This document shows, piece by piece, positions 46,801 through 55,073 of a stretch of 64,000 nucleotides of DNA (its first letter is position 1; every line of letters starts with the position of its first letter). The notes beneath the pieces were generated by a model that was given only the letters and a program-made list of their open reading frames with translations, made no database searches and was not told the origin of the DNA. The position numbers were made by a program, and so were the translations under genes. Source of the DNA: Ctena decussata (taxonomy: Eukaryota > Mollusca > Bivalvia > Lucinida > Lucinidae); the NCBI GenBank assembly GCA_963989385.1, contig OZ022501.1:630001-694000 (forward strand), written 5' to 3'.

Positions 46801-49800
46801 CTTAGTTATGACTCAATTTGTTTATCTTAAACCAATTCAAGTGCAATAACTCATTGCTTCCTCAAGCAATTCCCACAAAACATAAGATGCATCAATGTAA
46901 TATGGTGATACATATTTAGTATAAGTTTCATAGAATTCTATTCATTGATTACTTAGTAACCGCTAAATTTGTCAACCATAAATTGATTCAAGGGCAATAA
47001 CTCATGCACTACTGATGCCCTTCTGAGGAAATTTTATGTGCATATCCGCATTATGGTGATAATACATATTCAGTTTAAGTTTCATGAAGTTTTGATAATT
47101 GGTTACTTCGTTATGACTCATTTTATCAATTTTAAATCCATTAAAGGGCAATAACTCATGCACTACTGATGCACTTCTGATGAAACTTTATGTGCATAAC
47201 CCTGTTATGGTGATACATACTCAGTTTAAGTTTCATGAAGTTCTGATAATTGGTTACTTAGTTATGACTCATTTTATTAATTTTAAGTCCATTAAAGGGC
47301 AATAACTCATGCATTACTGATGCCCTTCTGATGAAACTTTATGTGCATAACACTGTTATGGTGATACATATTTAGTTTAAATTTCATGAAGTTTTGATAT
47401 TTGGTTACTTAGTTATGACTCATTTTATTAATTTTAAGTCCATTAAAGGGCAATAACTCATGCACTACTGAAGCCAGTCTGATGAAACTTCACGTGCATC
47501 AGCATGTTATAGTGATATACATTTATTTTAAGTTTCATGAAATTCCGTCCAGTCGTTACTTAGTTATGGCTCCGGACGGACGGACGGACAGACAGAAGGA
47601 CGGACGGACGGACGGACAGACATGGAGAAAACTATATCCCTCCGCCTTCGGCGGGGGATAATGATGACCCTGGGATGACCTTGATCTGTTTTACGGCAAG
47701 GTCAACTTTTGAGTCACTTAGGTTTTTCTATAGGAAAAAGTGAAAAAAGTTGATTTTTTTAGAAACAATGCAGTCTGCTACCTGAAAGTTTGTAGATGCA
47801 GACAACTAATTAGGTAAATGAAGCCTTAGTGAGTATTCTTGGTAAAGGTCATATCTTCACCTGGGCCTAAGGCCATTTACATTGAAACATTAAAACTCGC
47901 TTTTTTTTTTATATAAACTTGACCATCATGAAATATTTCCGCGCTTGCGCAGGCTCTTTTCTAGTAGATTTTATATGGGGGGGAGGGGGGGTGAGACGCC
48001 CATCAGATTGTATGATGTGCCAGCTGATCTGATTCTTTTCATGTGACTCTAATCACTGTTTACTTAGGATGTATTTGATCAGCTTAAACTGATATAAAGA
48101 AACAAGACTTGCCTTTTACATTCATGTCTTCAGAGAGCCATTATTTTCAATGCAGAGTAATGACAAACGGTAATACCCTAATGTGCTGGGACATCTAAAA
48201 CCATTATTTTTCCATCTGCTCCAAATGGAAAATTAATTGCTTTTAGGTGTCCCACTATTTAAGCACATGAGGGTATCTATATATGTACATGTTCCTTTTA
48301 TGTGCATGCAGAAAATATGGTACATCCCACCATCAACTTAGAGGAGTTCTTGAATATTTAGTTTGGGCTAAGTCATGAAATAAATATCTCAGCCCAGTGT
48401 TGTGCAAAGCATATTCAGCTTAACACAGTCATTAGTTGAGGGTTTGTTGATTCTCATAGCACTCACAAAATCATTTGAGGTACTATTTTCGGCTGAAAAA
48501 TTGTGAGGAGATTTTGCACTTAAAAAGCTCCTGACTTTTTTCGGCAAAAACTAGCTGGGTTTTTATATACAATACACCTGAAAATTTAACGTCTCATTAA
48601 TTAACGACATCATTAGTTTTGAACAACCATGCCCTGAAAGTTAAAACATATGATACTTAATGTGCATAACACTGCAAAATTTTACTGACATAGGTGTTCA
48701 ATGAATACCCTAATTATTCGAAATATCAGGACATCCTGATAGACTATCCTCATTCTCCAACAATTTGAACAAGTTGGTATAACTTAGCGGGCACTGTCTG
48801 TACAATGACAAACAGTCTAGACTCTGATCAGAAATTTGTTTTTGACAAATCTGATCTTGGTCTACAGAATTTGCCCTAGTGCATCTGTCAATTTCAATGA
48901 CAGCTATTTAATACATTTCTAACAGTCCTAAAATTGTGGTCTAATTTTGCAATCAGGTGTAATAATCTATGATATTGTATTTTGATCTTTTGTCTCAAAC
49001 AACAACAGAAGGTTGATTGCTGCCAAGATTTTTTTTGTATAGCTGGCATTGTGCAAAAAGGGTTCTTAAGCAATGTGTTTAATGTTAACACTCAAATAGA
49101 CTTGTGAAGCAGCACAAACTGATCAGTCTCCACCTTTCAGGACTCATGGAGGGAGTACACAAAAAGGGTTTACTCTGATTAGATTGCAGAAACACCCGGG
49201 CTGATGTTAGTGTTTCCTGTTCCTGTCTGTCAAAAGGTACATTCTGATGTGAAGCCAATCATATAACTGTATGGTCGGATTATCTTAAATGGCTAATAAG
49301 TCCTATATTTGGCATAGGATACCATAATAACTTGTTTGAACTTCCGTAATAATCAGATTTGCAGCTGAATGAATATTTACTTTTTGCCAAGTGAGTCAAA
49401 ATAGTGAGACTGTATTTCACTTCAACATTAGACACTTTCAACATTTCTGTAATGGCACATCCCTCTGGGAATTTGAAAATGTAATATAGCAACATAAATA
49501 CTTGGCCAGTCACAGAAATTAGTGAATGACTCCAAACAGTTTGGGAGATTGTGGTAGTATCATGCAGCAATGATTTGTGAACTTATTTACTGCCACTGCA
49601 TTGAAGTTCTTTAAGTTTAGGACTGGCTAAAGTGTCTTACAAACCCTGTCACAAAGTGTAAGACCTCTTAGATGGCTGACTTACACTTTCATATTACATA
49701 CAGCATTGCTATCTATGGGGACCAAGCTATCTATTAGGCAAAAGCAAAGACTTGTCAGATTGCAGTGTGACTGTAATAAAACACGCAAGGAGATTCCGGG

Positions 49801-52800
49801 CAATGAAACTGGCATTCCCAGTTTATACATTCAGTCTTCAGCTAAGTTTCTCTTCAGTCAGTCCTTCCCTTTAAGGTTCTATGGCTGACATGCATGAGTG
49901 GGTAAAGGAGAATCAGCTGGACTGACATGTTAAATGTTAGCTTATATTGCACGAACTCTAATGAGGACAAAAAAAAACAATTGCACAAACAAGAATTTTC
50001 ACTTATTCTTGGTAGTTTTTAAACTACCCAATTACTTTTTGTATACTTTTCAATCACCCCCCCCCTTTGTAATACACTGTACACACACACATATTTTCTT
50101 GCCAAACAAAACTCTTTTCTTATGCCGTTTCTTTATGTTTGTTAATAAAGGCTGACTTCTAAAACTGCCGACAGACACACCAAAATCCTACTTGAAAGGC
50201 TCTACTTCAACTTCTATTGTACTAAACCAATTAAGACTTGCAAAAAGTTCACCCCATACATTTCTTGGCAAACAGACAGAAAGGCATTATTTGTGACTAC
50301 CCGTTGTGACCTACAAGATTATGATCTATTTAAATGAAGATTTCACTTTAACTTAGTGTTTTCTTTTGTAAATATTGAAACACCTAATCCAATTAGAATA
50401 TTTATCTTAAAATTCAAACAAGCTATTTCTTCTCATCAGTGTTTTAAAACATGCTTCTTAAAATGCAACCAGTGGAGTCCTAGATCAGACTGCTCTAGAG
50501 CAGTCTGATCTGGGTCTGCACTATTGTCTAATCACTTCAGTCCCAACATTTAATTTTATTCTGGTAGTTTTAAACTTTCCAATAAACTACAAAACAGATC
50601 AAGGTCTTCCTTTCAATAAGCTATTGTTGTACATTTATATGACTTGGGATGTCTACAGTTTACTTTCCGATAATTAATCATACACTACAAAGATATGGAG
50701 GATTATAAAAGAGACACTGTATATCTATATATTTTGGTTTGGTTATAATTTGTTTGTTATCAAATAAAAATTCACATGTGAACATCCCCAATCCACTTCC
50801 ACCTTCTACAGTATTAGGCTGAAACAACCTCCGCAAATTAAAATGTCCAAAGAGGTGCTGAGTGGCTGCAGTGGCTTTATGAACCCTTTTGTCACCTTAA
50901 ACAGAGTTCTTCATAACTAAAGCCATGGCAGCAGAAAACCAAGATAGTGACATCAGTTCCATCCAAAGACTCAGATCAGTCTGCTCATCCACCAACCCTG
51001 ATCAGCTTTCAGTGTGCACTTATAGAGTAGCTAAGGGTCTAAGCTACCTCCATGCCCAAAGCAAAGACTGCTTAGACAGGGCAGATGCCCAGGCTGATCT
51101 GAGTCTTCACTGGGCACTATGCCACTTTGTTGGTTTTGTCATGCTGTGACTCATGAGTACTTTCTGGCATTATTCTTGAATCATTCTCCTTCAATGGGTA
51201 CACCTCCATACTTCATTTTTTGTCAATTTTTTTCACAGGGAGACAATTTTTGTCACTTCCTACTTGCTAGCCTGGCCAATGAAAACTTTCCAAAAATGGG
51301 TCTACTCTTCAAGGAAAAATTTGCTCCCACAGGAGCTAATTCTTTCCTTTATGAGTTGGCCTCTACTGAGAAAGGAAGTTAATCTGAAATTGGCAATTGG
51401 CAAATCTGCTTCCCCTGAAAGTGCACATACCAATTTACCTTATTATGTTGGCAATGTTTTTAATTTGTCAGCTATAACAGAGTTTTGCTGGTCTACTGAA
51501 AGAGCATTATAATGAAATCATCAGCTTGGTTTATTTTGCCATCGATTTTGCCACTTCTGTTTTCCTGATAATTCAGAGATAATCTTTCTTTCTTTCCTTG
51601 TACTTATTGTGACTCAGAAATCAGGAGTCAGGAATTCTAATAATACAGTCGAACCTCGATAATTCAAAATAACAGGGACCTCACTATTTCATTCGAATTA
51701 TCCGTAGTTCGAATTTTCGAATTCGGTCTTTCCCGTTCATTTCCGTACATTTCCGGTATTCGTTATTACAGTCCGGTATTTTACTGACGTTCATGGATTT
51801 ACAAATCAATGGAAACGAAATCAGAACGTAGACTAATTAACATTACATACCAGAAACATCCAAAGTATCCACGATCATTAAATATCGCGAGATTGGCACA
51901 AGCACATGTGTATTGTCCGAAAGCAGCAAAGCTGCCGAACATTTTCCCAGCTCTGTAAGTCAACTGTTTATGACAATGCAGCTGCGAAGATCAAAGCCAG
52001 ACTGAACAGAAACTGGCTAGCCGCGTATGGCCTCGGACAGTACTGTACTTTTACTTTCCGTTTATGTTTCCGAGACCTGGGCTACTTTCGTTTTCAGTAA
52101 AACGACTATACCGGTCATCTGAGTTGTGTCACGGAAAAAGTTCTTCAGACATTCGGAGTCAATGTATTTGGGAACGACGAATACTCTAACCAGTCTGCGC
52201 AGTGTAGTTGGAGACTGTTTAGTGCCGTGTGCAAACCTTTTGATCCGTGCGCAAACCGTACGATCACAGAATGACGAAACTAAAGTTCGGATGCGCTTAC
52301 TAGTCCGGGCCGCTGCTGGTTAGAAAGGCCATCACATTTGGCCTTTAAATTTACAAACTTCAAACAAGATAATCCCCGTCAATTATGAAATTAGACAGAC
52401 ACCTTTTGCTCAACCGTAATTAATTACCTGTGCAGGTGGCAGTGATGACCTGAGGCTGTTAATTTCTATCTCATCGATGACAAAAAGGTATTATTTTCGC
52501 ACATGAAATTGGAGCAGGAATTTTGATTTCGAATAATCGAGGGATATTTACATTGGATTAACTCCATCGGGACCTAATTTTTCTTTCGAAAAATCCGATT
52601 TTTCGAATAATCGAAATTCGAATTTGCGGAAGCGTTTTTGCATAGAATTAATGGGCGTCCGATCGGGACCGTGCTTCAACTTCGAAAAATCCGGTAGTTT
52701 CGAAAAATCGGCGTTCGAATTACCGAGATTCGACTGTAGTTCAAAGCATATATTCTTCTCTTTGTATCAGTTCCTTTCCCTTTCTTTTTATTAATTTTTT

Positions 52801-53032
52801 TAGAAATGAGAACTGTTACCACAGAATAACACCAAATGACAGCCGCCACAATGTATACCCTAACCCCACAATCACCACCATCTTATTACCACAACCACCA
52901 GCAGCTTCTCAATAGGAGCACGAGTTGTGTTTCACCTTTTAAGAAGACTTACCATGTTTGTGCATGAAGGCAAGACCTTGTAGAACTTGATACATCACAT
53001 TTCTTATAACTGACTCTGGAAATAGCTTGTCT
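34683..53032 (-). CDS. CILK1: CILK1/MAK-type ciliary Ser/Thr kinase, nine 3' exons (partial gene)
   Basis: Joining minus-strand exons 53032-52953, 44366-44234, 43708-43537, 42185-42018, 40980-40708, 39891-39683, 38532-38423, 35689-35519 and 34876-34683 gives 1510 nt of open frame with GT-AG junctions and matching phases throughout. The product has [30 protein letters not shown] (catalytic loop), ADFGLA (Mg-binding), the TDY activation motif, [12 protein letters not shown] landmarks ([19 protein letters not shown]) and the long disordered tail ending [10 protein letters not shown], a signature of vertebrate CILK1/MAK. These kinases act at ciliary tips and control intraflagellar transport and cilium length. 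Invertebrates generally have one gene equivalent to vertebrate CILK1 plus MAK, so the symbol is by similarity. The N-lobe (Gly-loop, VAIK lysine) is missing from the window as read. Confidence 0.93.
35519..35689 (-). CDS. CILK1: CILK1-like exon h: INPK to YVPSFL segment
   Basis: 171 nt, phase 1 in and out. Encodes [14 protein letters not shown], a low-complexity Asn/Gly/Ser part and [14 protein letters not shown], the counterpart of the vertebrate GYIPSFL motif. The 2.7-kb intron upstream (35690-38422) carries two fold-back MITEs, a TA-flanked MITE and a SINE. Confidence 0.92.
35721..35949. mobile_element. GATCAG fold-back MITE, copy 3
   Basis: Full-length copy beginning 32 bp upstream of exon h's acceptor side (minus strand). 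Arms ACAGAACCAACAAAGAGGCAC and GTTGGTTTTGTAGTGTCACA. Confidence 0.75.
36673..37005. repeat. Dispersed AGCAAATTCTTTC repeat region
   Basis: Around 36740-36830 the DNA has AATTGGCCCTAAGGCAGCAA followed by ATTCTTTCAGGAGCTGAG. This resembles stretches near 30147, 38270, 42855, 51310 and 59490, a low-copy decayed inverted-repeat family. The minus-strand frame across it is not a gene. Confidence 0.4.
37006..37179. mobile_element. TA-flanked MITE with CAGT termini, copy 2
   Basis: CAGCACTTCAATGGCTTGAA at the left, GAAGTTTTACTG at the right, TA on both sides (37004-37005, 37180-37181). Interior closely related to 28830-29005. Confidence 0.7.
37557..37797. mobile_element. GATCAG fold-back MITE, copy 4
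   Basis: GAGCCGTGACATGAG at the left, TGTTGCAGCTC at the right; centre GGTCTAAGCTAGCTCCATG. Intronic, between exons g and h. Confidence 0.75.
37947..38198 (-). mobile_element. tRNA-derived SINE
   Basis: On the minus strand it begins GAGACGTGGTAGCCAGGTGG (box A-like) and has GGTCGTGAGTTCGCGG (box B-like) about 45 nt later. A ~150-bp body follows and the 3' end is ACCTTTACCTTTACC, a hexanucleotide tail. The same 3' end occurs alone at 22663-22728. SINEs are copied by a partner LINE's reverse transcriptase; the partner is not identifiable here. Confidence 0.75.
38423..38532 (-). CDS. CILK1: CILK1-like exon g: YLPG segment
   Basis: 110 nt. Encodes [15 protein letters not shown] and [16 protein letters not shown], matching the QYYL...RYLPG block of vertebrate CILK1. 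Splits a Gly codon with the next exon. Confidence 0.93.
39467..39664. mobile_element. GATCAG fold-back MITE, copy 5, abutting exon f
   Basis: GAGCCGCAATATGAC to CATGTCACAGCTCA. The right end is 18 nt from the donor of exon f, so it lies at the very start of that intron in transcript orientation. Confidence 0.75.
39683..39891 (-). CDS. CILK1: CILK1-like exon f: RKRWG motif and acidic segment
   Basis: 209 nt. Contains SGRKRWGGG, which matches the conserved SGRRRWG of vertebrate CILK1, then [16 protein letters not shown], equivalent to DSWEELEDYDFG, and an acidic end (NDDEDDFLA). The tail segment is conserved across the family. A fold-back MITE ends about 18 nt inside the following intron. Confidence 0.93.
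40708..40980 (-). CDS. CILK1: CILK1-like exon e: end of kinase domain and Pro-rich linker
   Basis: 273 nt, 91 codons. Starts [14 protein letters not shown], the last kinase helix and family-typical junction, then a disordered stretch with an alternating Ala-Pro run ([11 protein letters not shown]), many Gln/His and KKQDLD at the end. A donor GTAAGT follows. The Ala-Pro run looks like a variable microsatellite-like expansion. Confidence 0.92.
41780..42006. mobile_element. GATCAG fold-back MITE, copy 6, abutting exon d
   Basis: GAGCCATGTCACGAT to CATGTCATGGCTCA. The right end is 11-12 nt from the donor of exon d. Confidence 0.75.
42018..42185 (-). CDS. CILK1: CILK1-like exon d: kinase C-lobe
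   Basis: 168 nt, 56 codons, phase 0 at both ends. Encodes [40 protein letters not shown] and [10 protein letters not shown], with the invariant Arg of subdomain XI (KRPTA). The donor lies 12 nt from the end of a fold-back MITE at 41780-42006. Confidence 0.95.
42365..42545. repeat. Truncated fold-back fragment and half of a GACCCCTCATTAGAAC hairpin
   Basis: From 42385 to 42490 the DNA folds as GACAAGCAAAGACTCTGATC against GATCAGAGCCTTTGCTTGTC, a relative of the GATCAG family. At 42498 TTGTGACCCCTCATTAGAAC begins a second motif found as a perfect hairpin at 43393-43447. Confidence 0.55.
42711..43030. mobile_element. MITE with TACC...GGTA-type termini, copy 2
   Basis: Left end TACCATATCAATCCTAATAA, right end TTTAATAAGATTAATACTGTA. 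Same family as 20871-21213. Located in the intron between exons c and d. Confidence 0.6.
43393..43447. repeat. Hairpin with 21-bp perfect arms
   Basis: TTGTGACCCCTCATTAGAAC+C (43393-43413) and its exact reverse complement (43427-43447) around a 13-nt loop. It lies 90 bp from exon c in the following intron. Confidence 0.75.
43537..43708 (-). CDS. CILK1: CILK1-like exon c: APE-region to GTPK
   Basis: 172 nt, phase 2 in and phase 0 out. Encodes [20 protein letters not shown], then [18 protein letters not shown] and [10 protein letters not shown]. The usual APE triplet is GPE here (codons GGT CCA GAG). The Asp of subdomain IX (PIDIW) is intact. Confidence 0.95.
44234..44366 (-). CDS. CILK1: CILK1-like exon b: catalytic loop, DFG and TDY motif
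   Basis: 133 nt. Reads [18 protein letters not shown], then [11 protein letters not shown] and [12 protein letters not shown]. The catalytic Asp (HRD), metal-binding Asp (DFG) and the Thr/Tyr pair phosphorylated during activation are all present. A fold-back MITE begins only 26 nt upstream of the acceptor dinucleotide. Confidence 0.95.
44394..44646. mobile_element. GATCAG fold-back MITE, copy 7, abutting exon b
   Basis: GAGCCATGACATGGG to CGTATCGTGGCTC. It ends 26 nt before the acceptor AG of exon b and so covers the likely branch-point region. Inner duplication of CTAAGGGTCTTAAG/CTAAGGGTTTTAG makes it slightly longer. Confidence 0.75.
46044..46116 (+). tRNA. tRNA-Met-like sequence inside Helitron copy 2 (probable pseudogene)
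   Basis: Nearly identical to the sequence at 9968-10040: acceptor GGCCGCG, box A TAGCGCAATCGG, CTGAC-TCATAA-GTCAG, T-arm CTGGG-TTCGAAA-CCCTG. The same six-base anticodon loop is present, so the defect predates Helitron spread. Confidence 0.55.
46391..47661 (+). mobile_element. Hairpin-ended element nested in Helitron copy 2
   Basis: Comparison with Helitron copy 1 fixes the insertion between A and T in AAATTTATATAAA|TGATGACCC. The insert has CCCCCGCCGAAGTGG near its left end, CCGCCTTCGGCGGGGG at the right, and four ~151-bp tandem units starting AAGGGCAATAACTCATGC (near 46991, 47144, 47295, 47446). A (GGAC)n run lies near 47573-47620. Same architecture as 5476-8340 and 25653-26763. Confidence 0.75.
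47965..50921. other. Intronic interval without recognised features
   Basis: G-run near 47978-47992, C-run near 50058, a short perfect hairpin at about 50484-50514 (AGATCAGACTGCTCTAGAGC and complement). No coding exon on either strand was recognised. Confidence 0.5.
50922..51153. mobile_element. GATCAG fold-back MITE, copy 8
   Basis: Left arm worn (AGCCATGGCAGCAGAAAACC), right arm good (ATGCCACTTTGTTGGTTTTG). Intronic between exons a and b. Confidence 0.65.
51646..52736. mobile_element. pogo/Tigger-like non-autonomous element, 1091 bp
   Basis: CAGTCGAACCTCGATAATTC at the left and CGAATTACCGAGATTCGACTG at the right are inverted repeats, flanked by TA (51644-51645, 52737-52738). The CAGTCGAACCTCG-type terminus and many TTCGAA-rich subterminal repeats are typical of pogo-group elements. 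No transposase frame is recognisable in the ~900-bp core. Confidence 0.75.
52953..53032 (-). CDS. CILK1: CILK1-like exon a: kinase subdomains V-VI
   Basis: 80 nt, acceptor TTCCAG, donor ATG|GTAAGT. It encodes [20 protein letters not shown] and AFMHKH, the helix E region just before the catalytic loop. It starts with the last base of a codon (completing Arg in the family) and ends with one base of Gly. The 8.6-kb intron to the next exon holds a Helitron, a pogo-like element and a fold-back MITE. Confidence 0.92.
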
Positions 53033-53258
53033 CTGGAATAGGTATGAACAGCGATGTTACTAATTAATAAAATGTATGTCATAACACTGAAGCAGTACAA
53101 ATGAGGGTCACGATGTATGTTGTCAAACAGAAAATTTCTTAATATAACAACCACCCAGCCTTCTTCTTATATGAAAATAAATGACTACATAATAATTATT
53201 TGTTGTAGAAATTTCTTTTGAAAGAATTCTAGTTTGTTATGTCACTGAAAAATTGGCA

Positions 53259-53482
53259 GAGTATGACATACACTGTATGCCATGGGCTGATACCAATGAC
53301 ATCACAGTTCTGTTACCATAGCAACTAAAAGTTCCTACTGATGTCAAAGTCAAAGTGACGTCACTGAGACATCATTCTGTCAAGGTGCTAAGCACAAAAG
53401 TTGGTAATTCCAAAGTTGCTATGGTAACAGATCTATGACATCATTGGTATCTGCGCATGGCATACAGTGTATGTCATGCTCC
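53259..53482. repeat. Inverted repeat, 224 bp
   Basis: GAGTATGACATACACTGTAT at the left matches ATACAGTGTATGTCATGCTC at the right; the arms extend through GTTACCATAGCAAC/GTTGCTATGGTAAC with small gaps. A non-autonomous fold-back element in the intron just upstream of exon a. Confidence 0.7.
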
Positions 53483-54794
53483 AATCGGATTGTAGATGGG
53501 ATGCTACCTGAAATTAATGCAATGGAAAAGTGTGATATTCTCAAACCTATAATTCAGTCTCAAATAATTTAATTTTCTGTTTTCTGCAGATTTTGATATT
53601 CAGTCAATATTGTGGTGTACAATATCTTTTCACAAAAAATAACAACTAAAGCAAATGGGTTAAGCATTTCATCACATGGCGTATTTTATAAACATTGTCA
53701 ACCATCCCATACCATATCCCCAGACCAACCCCATCCCAACTTACAGCCAAAACGCGTCGAGTGTTCGAATATAAACTCTTACAACGTTGTCCCACAAGAG
53801 TTCAATTACCATGTTTCAAATTTGACGCGAGAGACGATAACCAATGGTTGTATCGATTTATTTTTATTTTCAACTGAGTCCGTCCCACTTACTGAAGCTA
53901 TAAATAGACACAGGTAAACCCATTATCTTGGACCTACGTCAAGAGTACTCTATGATTACCGTCGTTTGCATTATTTAAGTTACGCATTAAAGAAAAATCT
54001 ATGGTTCCTCTCCATGATAATATTGGGCAGCTACGCGAGAAAACCAGCAATGTGCTTATGCATCCAGCGAAGACTCAGATCAGCCTGGGCATCTGCCCAG
54101 TCTGATCAAAGTCTTCGCTGTTCGCATGGAGGTAGCTTTGACCCTTAGCTACCCTATAAGCCCTTAGCGGATGCCCAGGCTGATCTGAGGGTGCTTGGCG
54201 CACATCCACTTTGTTGGTTTTCTCGCGTCGCGGTTCAAGTATGCTTTGTAAAGCTTGTTGACAGAAAAAAATACAACTAATTAGCAAAAGTGACCCTATT
54301 TTGATTTCATTAGGACCTCATACCGATTTCTCTTTTGTAGCACCGCCCTGGCTGATTCAGTTAAAGGTTAGATCATAGATAACACAATTAAGAATTTCGT
54401 CTTATTTTGGGCGATAATTTGAGTCCACTATGATAGGCTGAATCAGGGAACTCATACTGAATAACAAAGAACTTGTCACCTACAACACGTTTGTGTATGA
54501 ATAAGCAATAGTCCATATAAATGGATGTATAACAAACTATCCTTGTTCAATGCATATTTTAGAGATCATGTTTTAAATGCAATTAACTAAAACAACAATA
54601 TGTAAAAATACCGAGAACGCAAGTTAGTTACATTTTATCAGCCATAAAAGCTCTCTGTAAAACGTGCATTTACGACAGGGATTGCAGACACCCCTTATAA
54701 GGCTAGTTCCATTAGGCTGGGGGACGACCTTAAAATCTTTGAAAGGGACCGAAACTGGCCTCTTGATTCAAATAAACAAATGTCTTGAAAGAAT
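53483..54794. other. Non-coding interval with a fold-back MITE
   Basis: Apart from the GATCAG element at 54031-54237 I see nothing to annotate. The N-terminal kinase exons expected upstream of exon a were looked for here and not found. Confidence 0.45.
54031..54237. mobile_element. GATCAG fold-back MITE, copy 9
   Basis: Arms CGCGAGAAAACCAGCAATGT and GTTGGTTTTCTCGCG, with CGCGAGAAAACC perfectly self-complementary to the right arm. The subtype has CGCGAG in place of CATGAC. Confidence 0.75.
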
Positions 54795-55073
54795 ATGCCA
54801 CGTACCCCTGCTCCAAGAGTTATCAACATAAAAGAGTTTGTAGCGGGGATGGATGTTGAACGGTTGGAATATATTCCTGATTTGAGGAGACTGGGCTTTA
54901 CAAGTTCAACGGCTGTTAAGTTCCTGAAACTATCAGACTTTGAGGCGTTCAGTACTAAAGCGTCAGCCGGTAATCGACGAATGCTACTTAATGCTGCAGA
55001 AAAGCTGAGAACTCCCAAGTTCGAAATTGGGCATGAGCCCGGACGTTGGAATTACTACAGGGGTTGGGAATGA
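54795..55073 (+). CDS. Small unrecognised protein, 92 aa
   Basis: ATG at 54795 and TGA at 55071-55073, with no long competing frame of better quality. The central part LRRLGFTSSTAVKFLKLSDF and GNRRMLLNAAEKLRTP has the spacing of a helical SAM-like bundle (a short hydrophobic helix, then R-x-x-LL-x-AAEKL), but that is a loose impression. A donor-like CAG|GTAAAG follows the stop at about 55093, so the exon could continue into a spliced 3' UTR. It lies on the strand opposite to the kinase gene. It may be a genuine small gene, an exon of an unknown one, or chance. Confidence 0.4.
   Translation: MPRTPAPRVINIKEFVAGMDVERLEYIPDLRRLGFTSSTAVKFLKLSDFEAFSTKASAGNRRMLLNAAEKLRTPKFEIGHEPGRWNYYRGWE

Larger units (their letters stand above)
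45107..47964 (+). mobile_element. Non-autonomous Helitron, copy 2, with an internal insertion
   Basis: Starts TCTATAATACTAAATAAACG after an A and ends CTTTTCTAG before a T, with hairpin CCGCGCTTGCGCAGG (one mismatch relative to copy 1). It matches 9390-10984 in inverted orientation along its length, apart from a 1.27-kb insert at 46391-47661. No Rep/helicase. It lies in the large intron between exons a and b of the kinase gene. Confidence 0.85.

Noticed and set aside
54695..55018. Minus-strand 107-codon frame with a Ser/Leu-rich peptide
   Set aside because: It mirrors the plus-strand ORF at 54795-55073 and has no better claim. The plus-strand version has more natural residue patterns.
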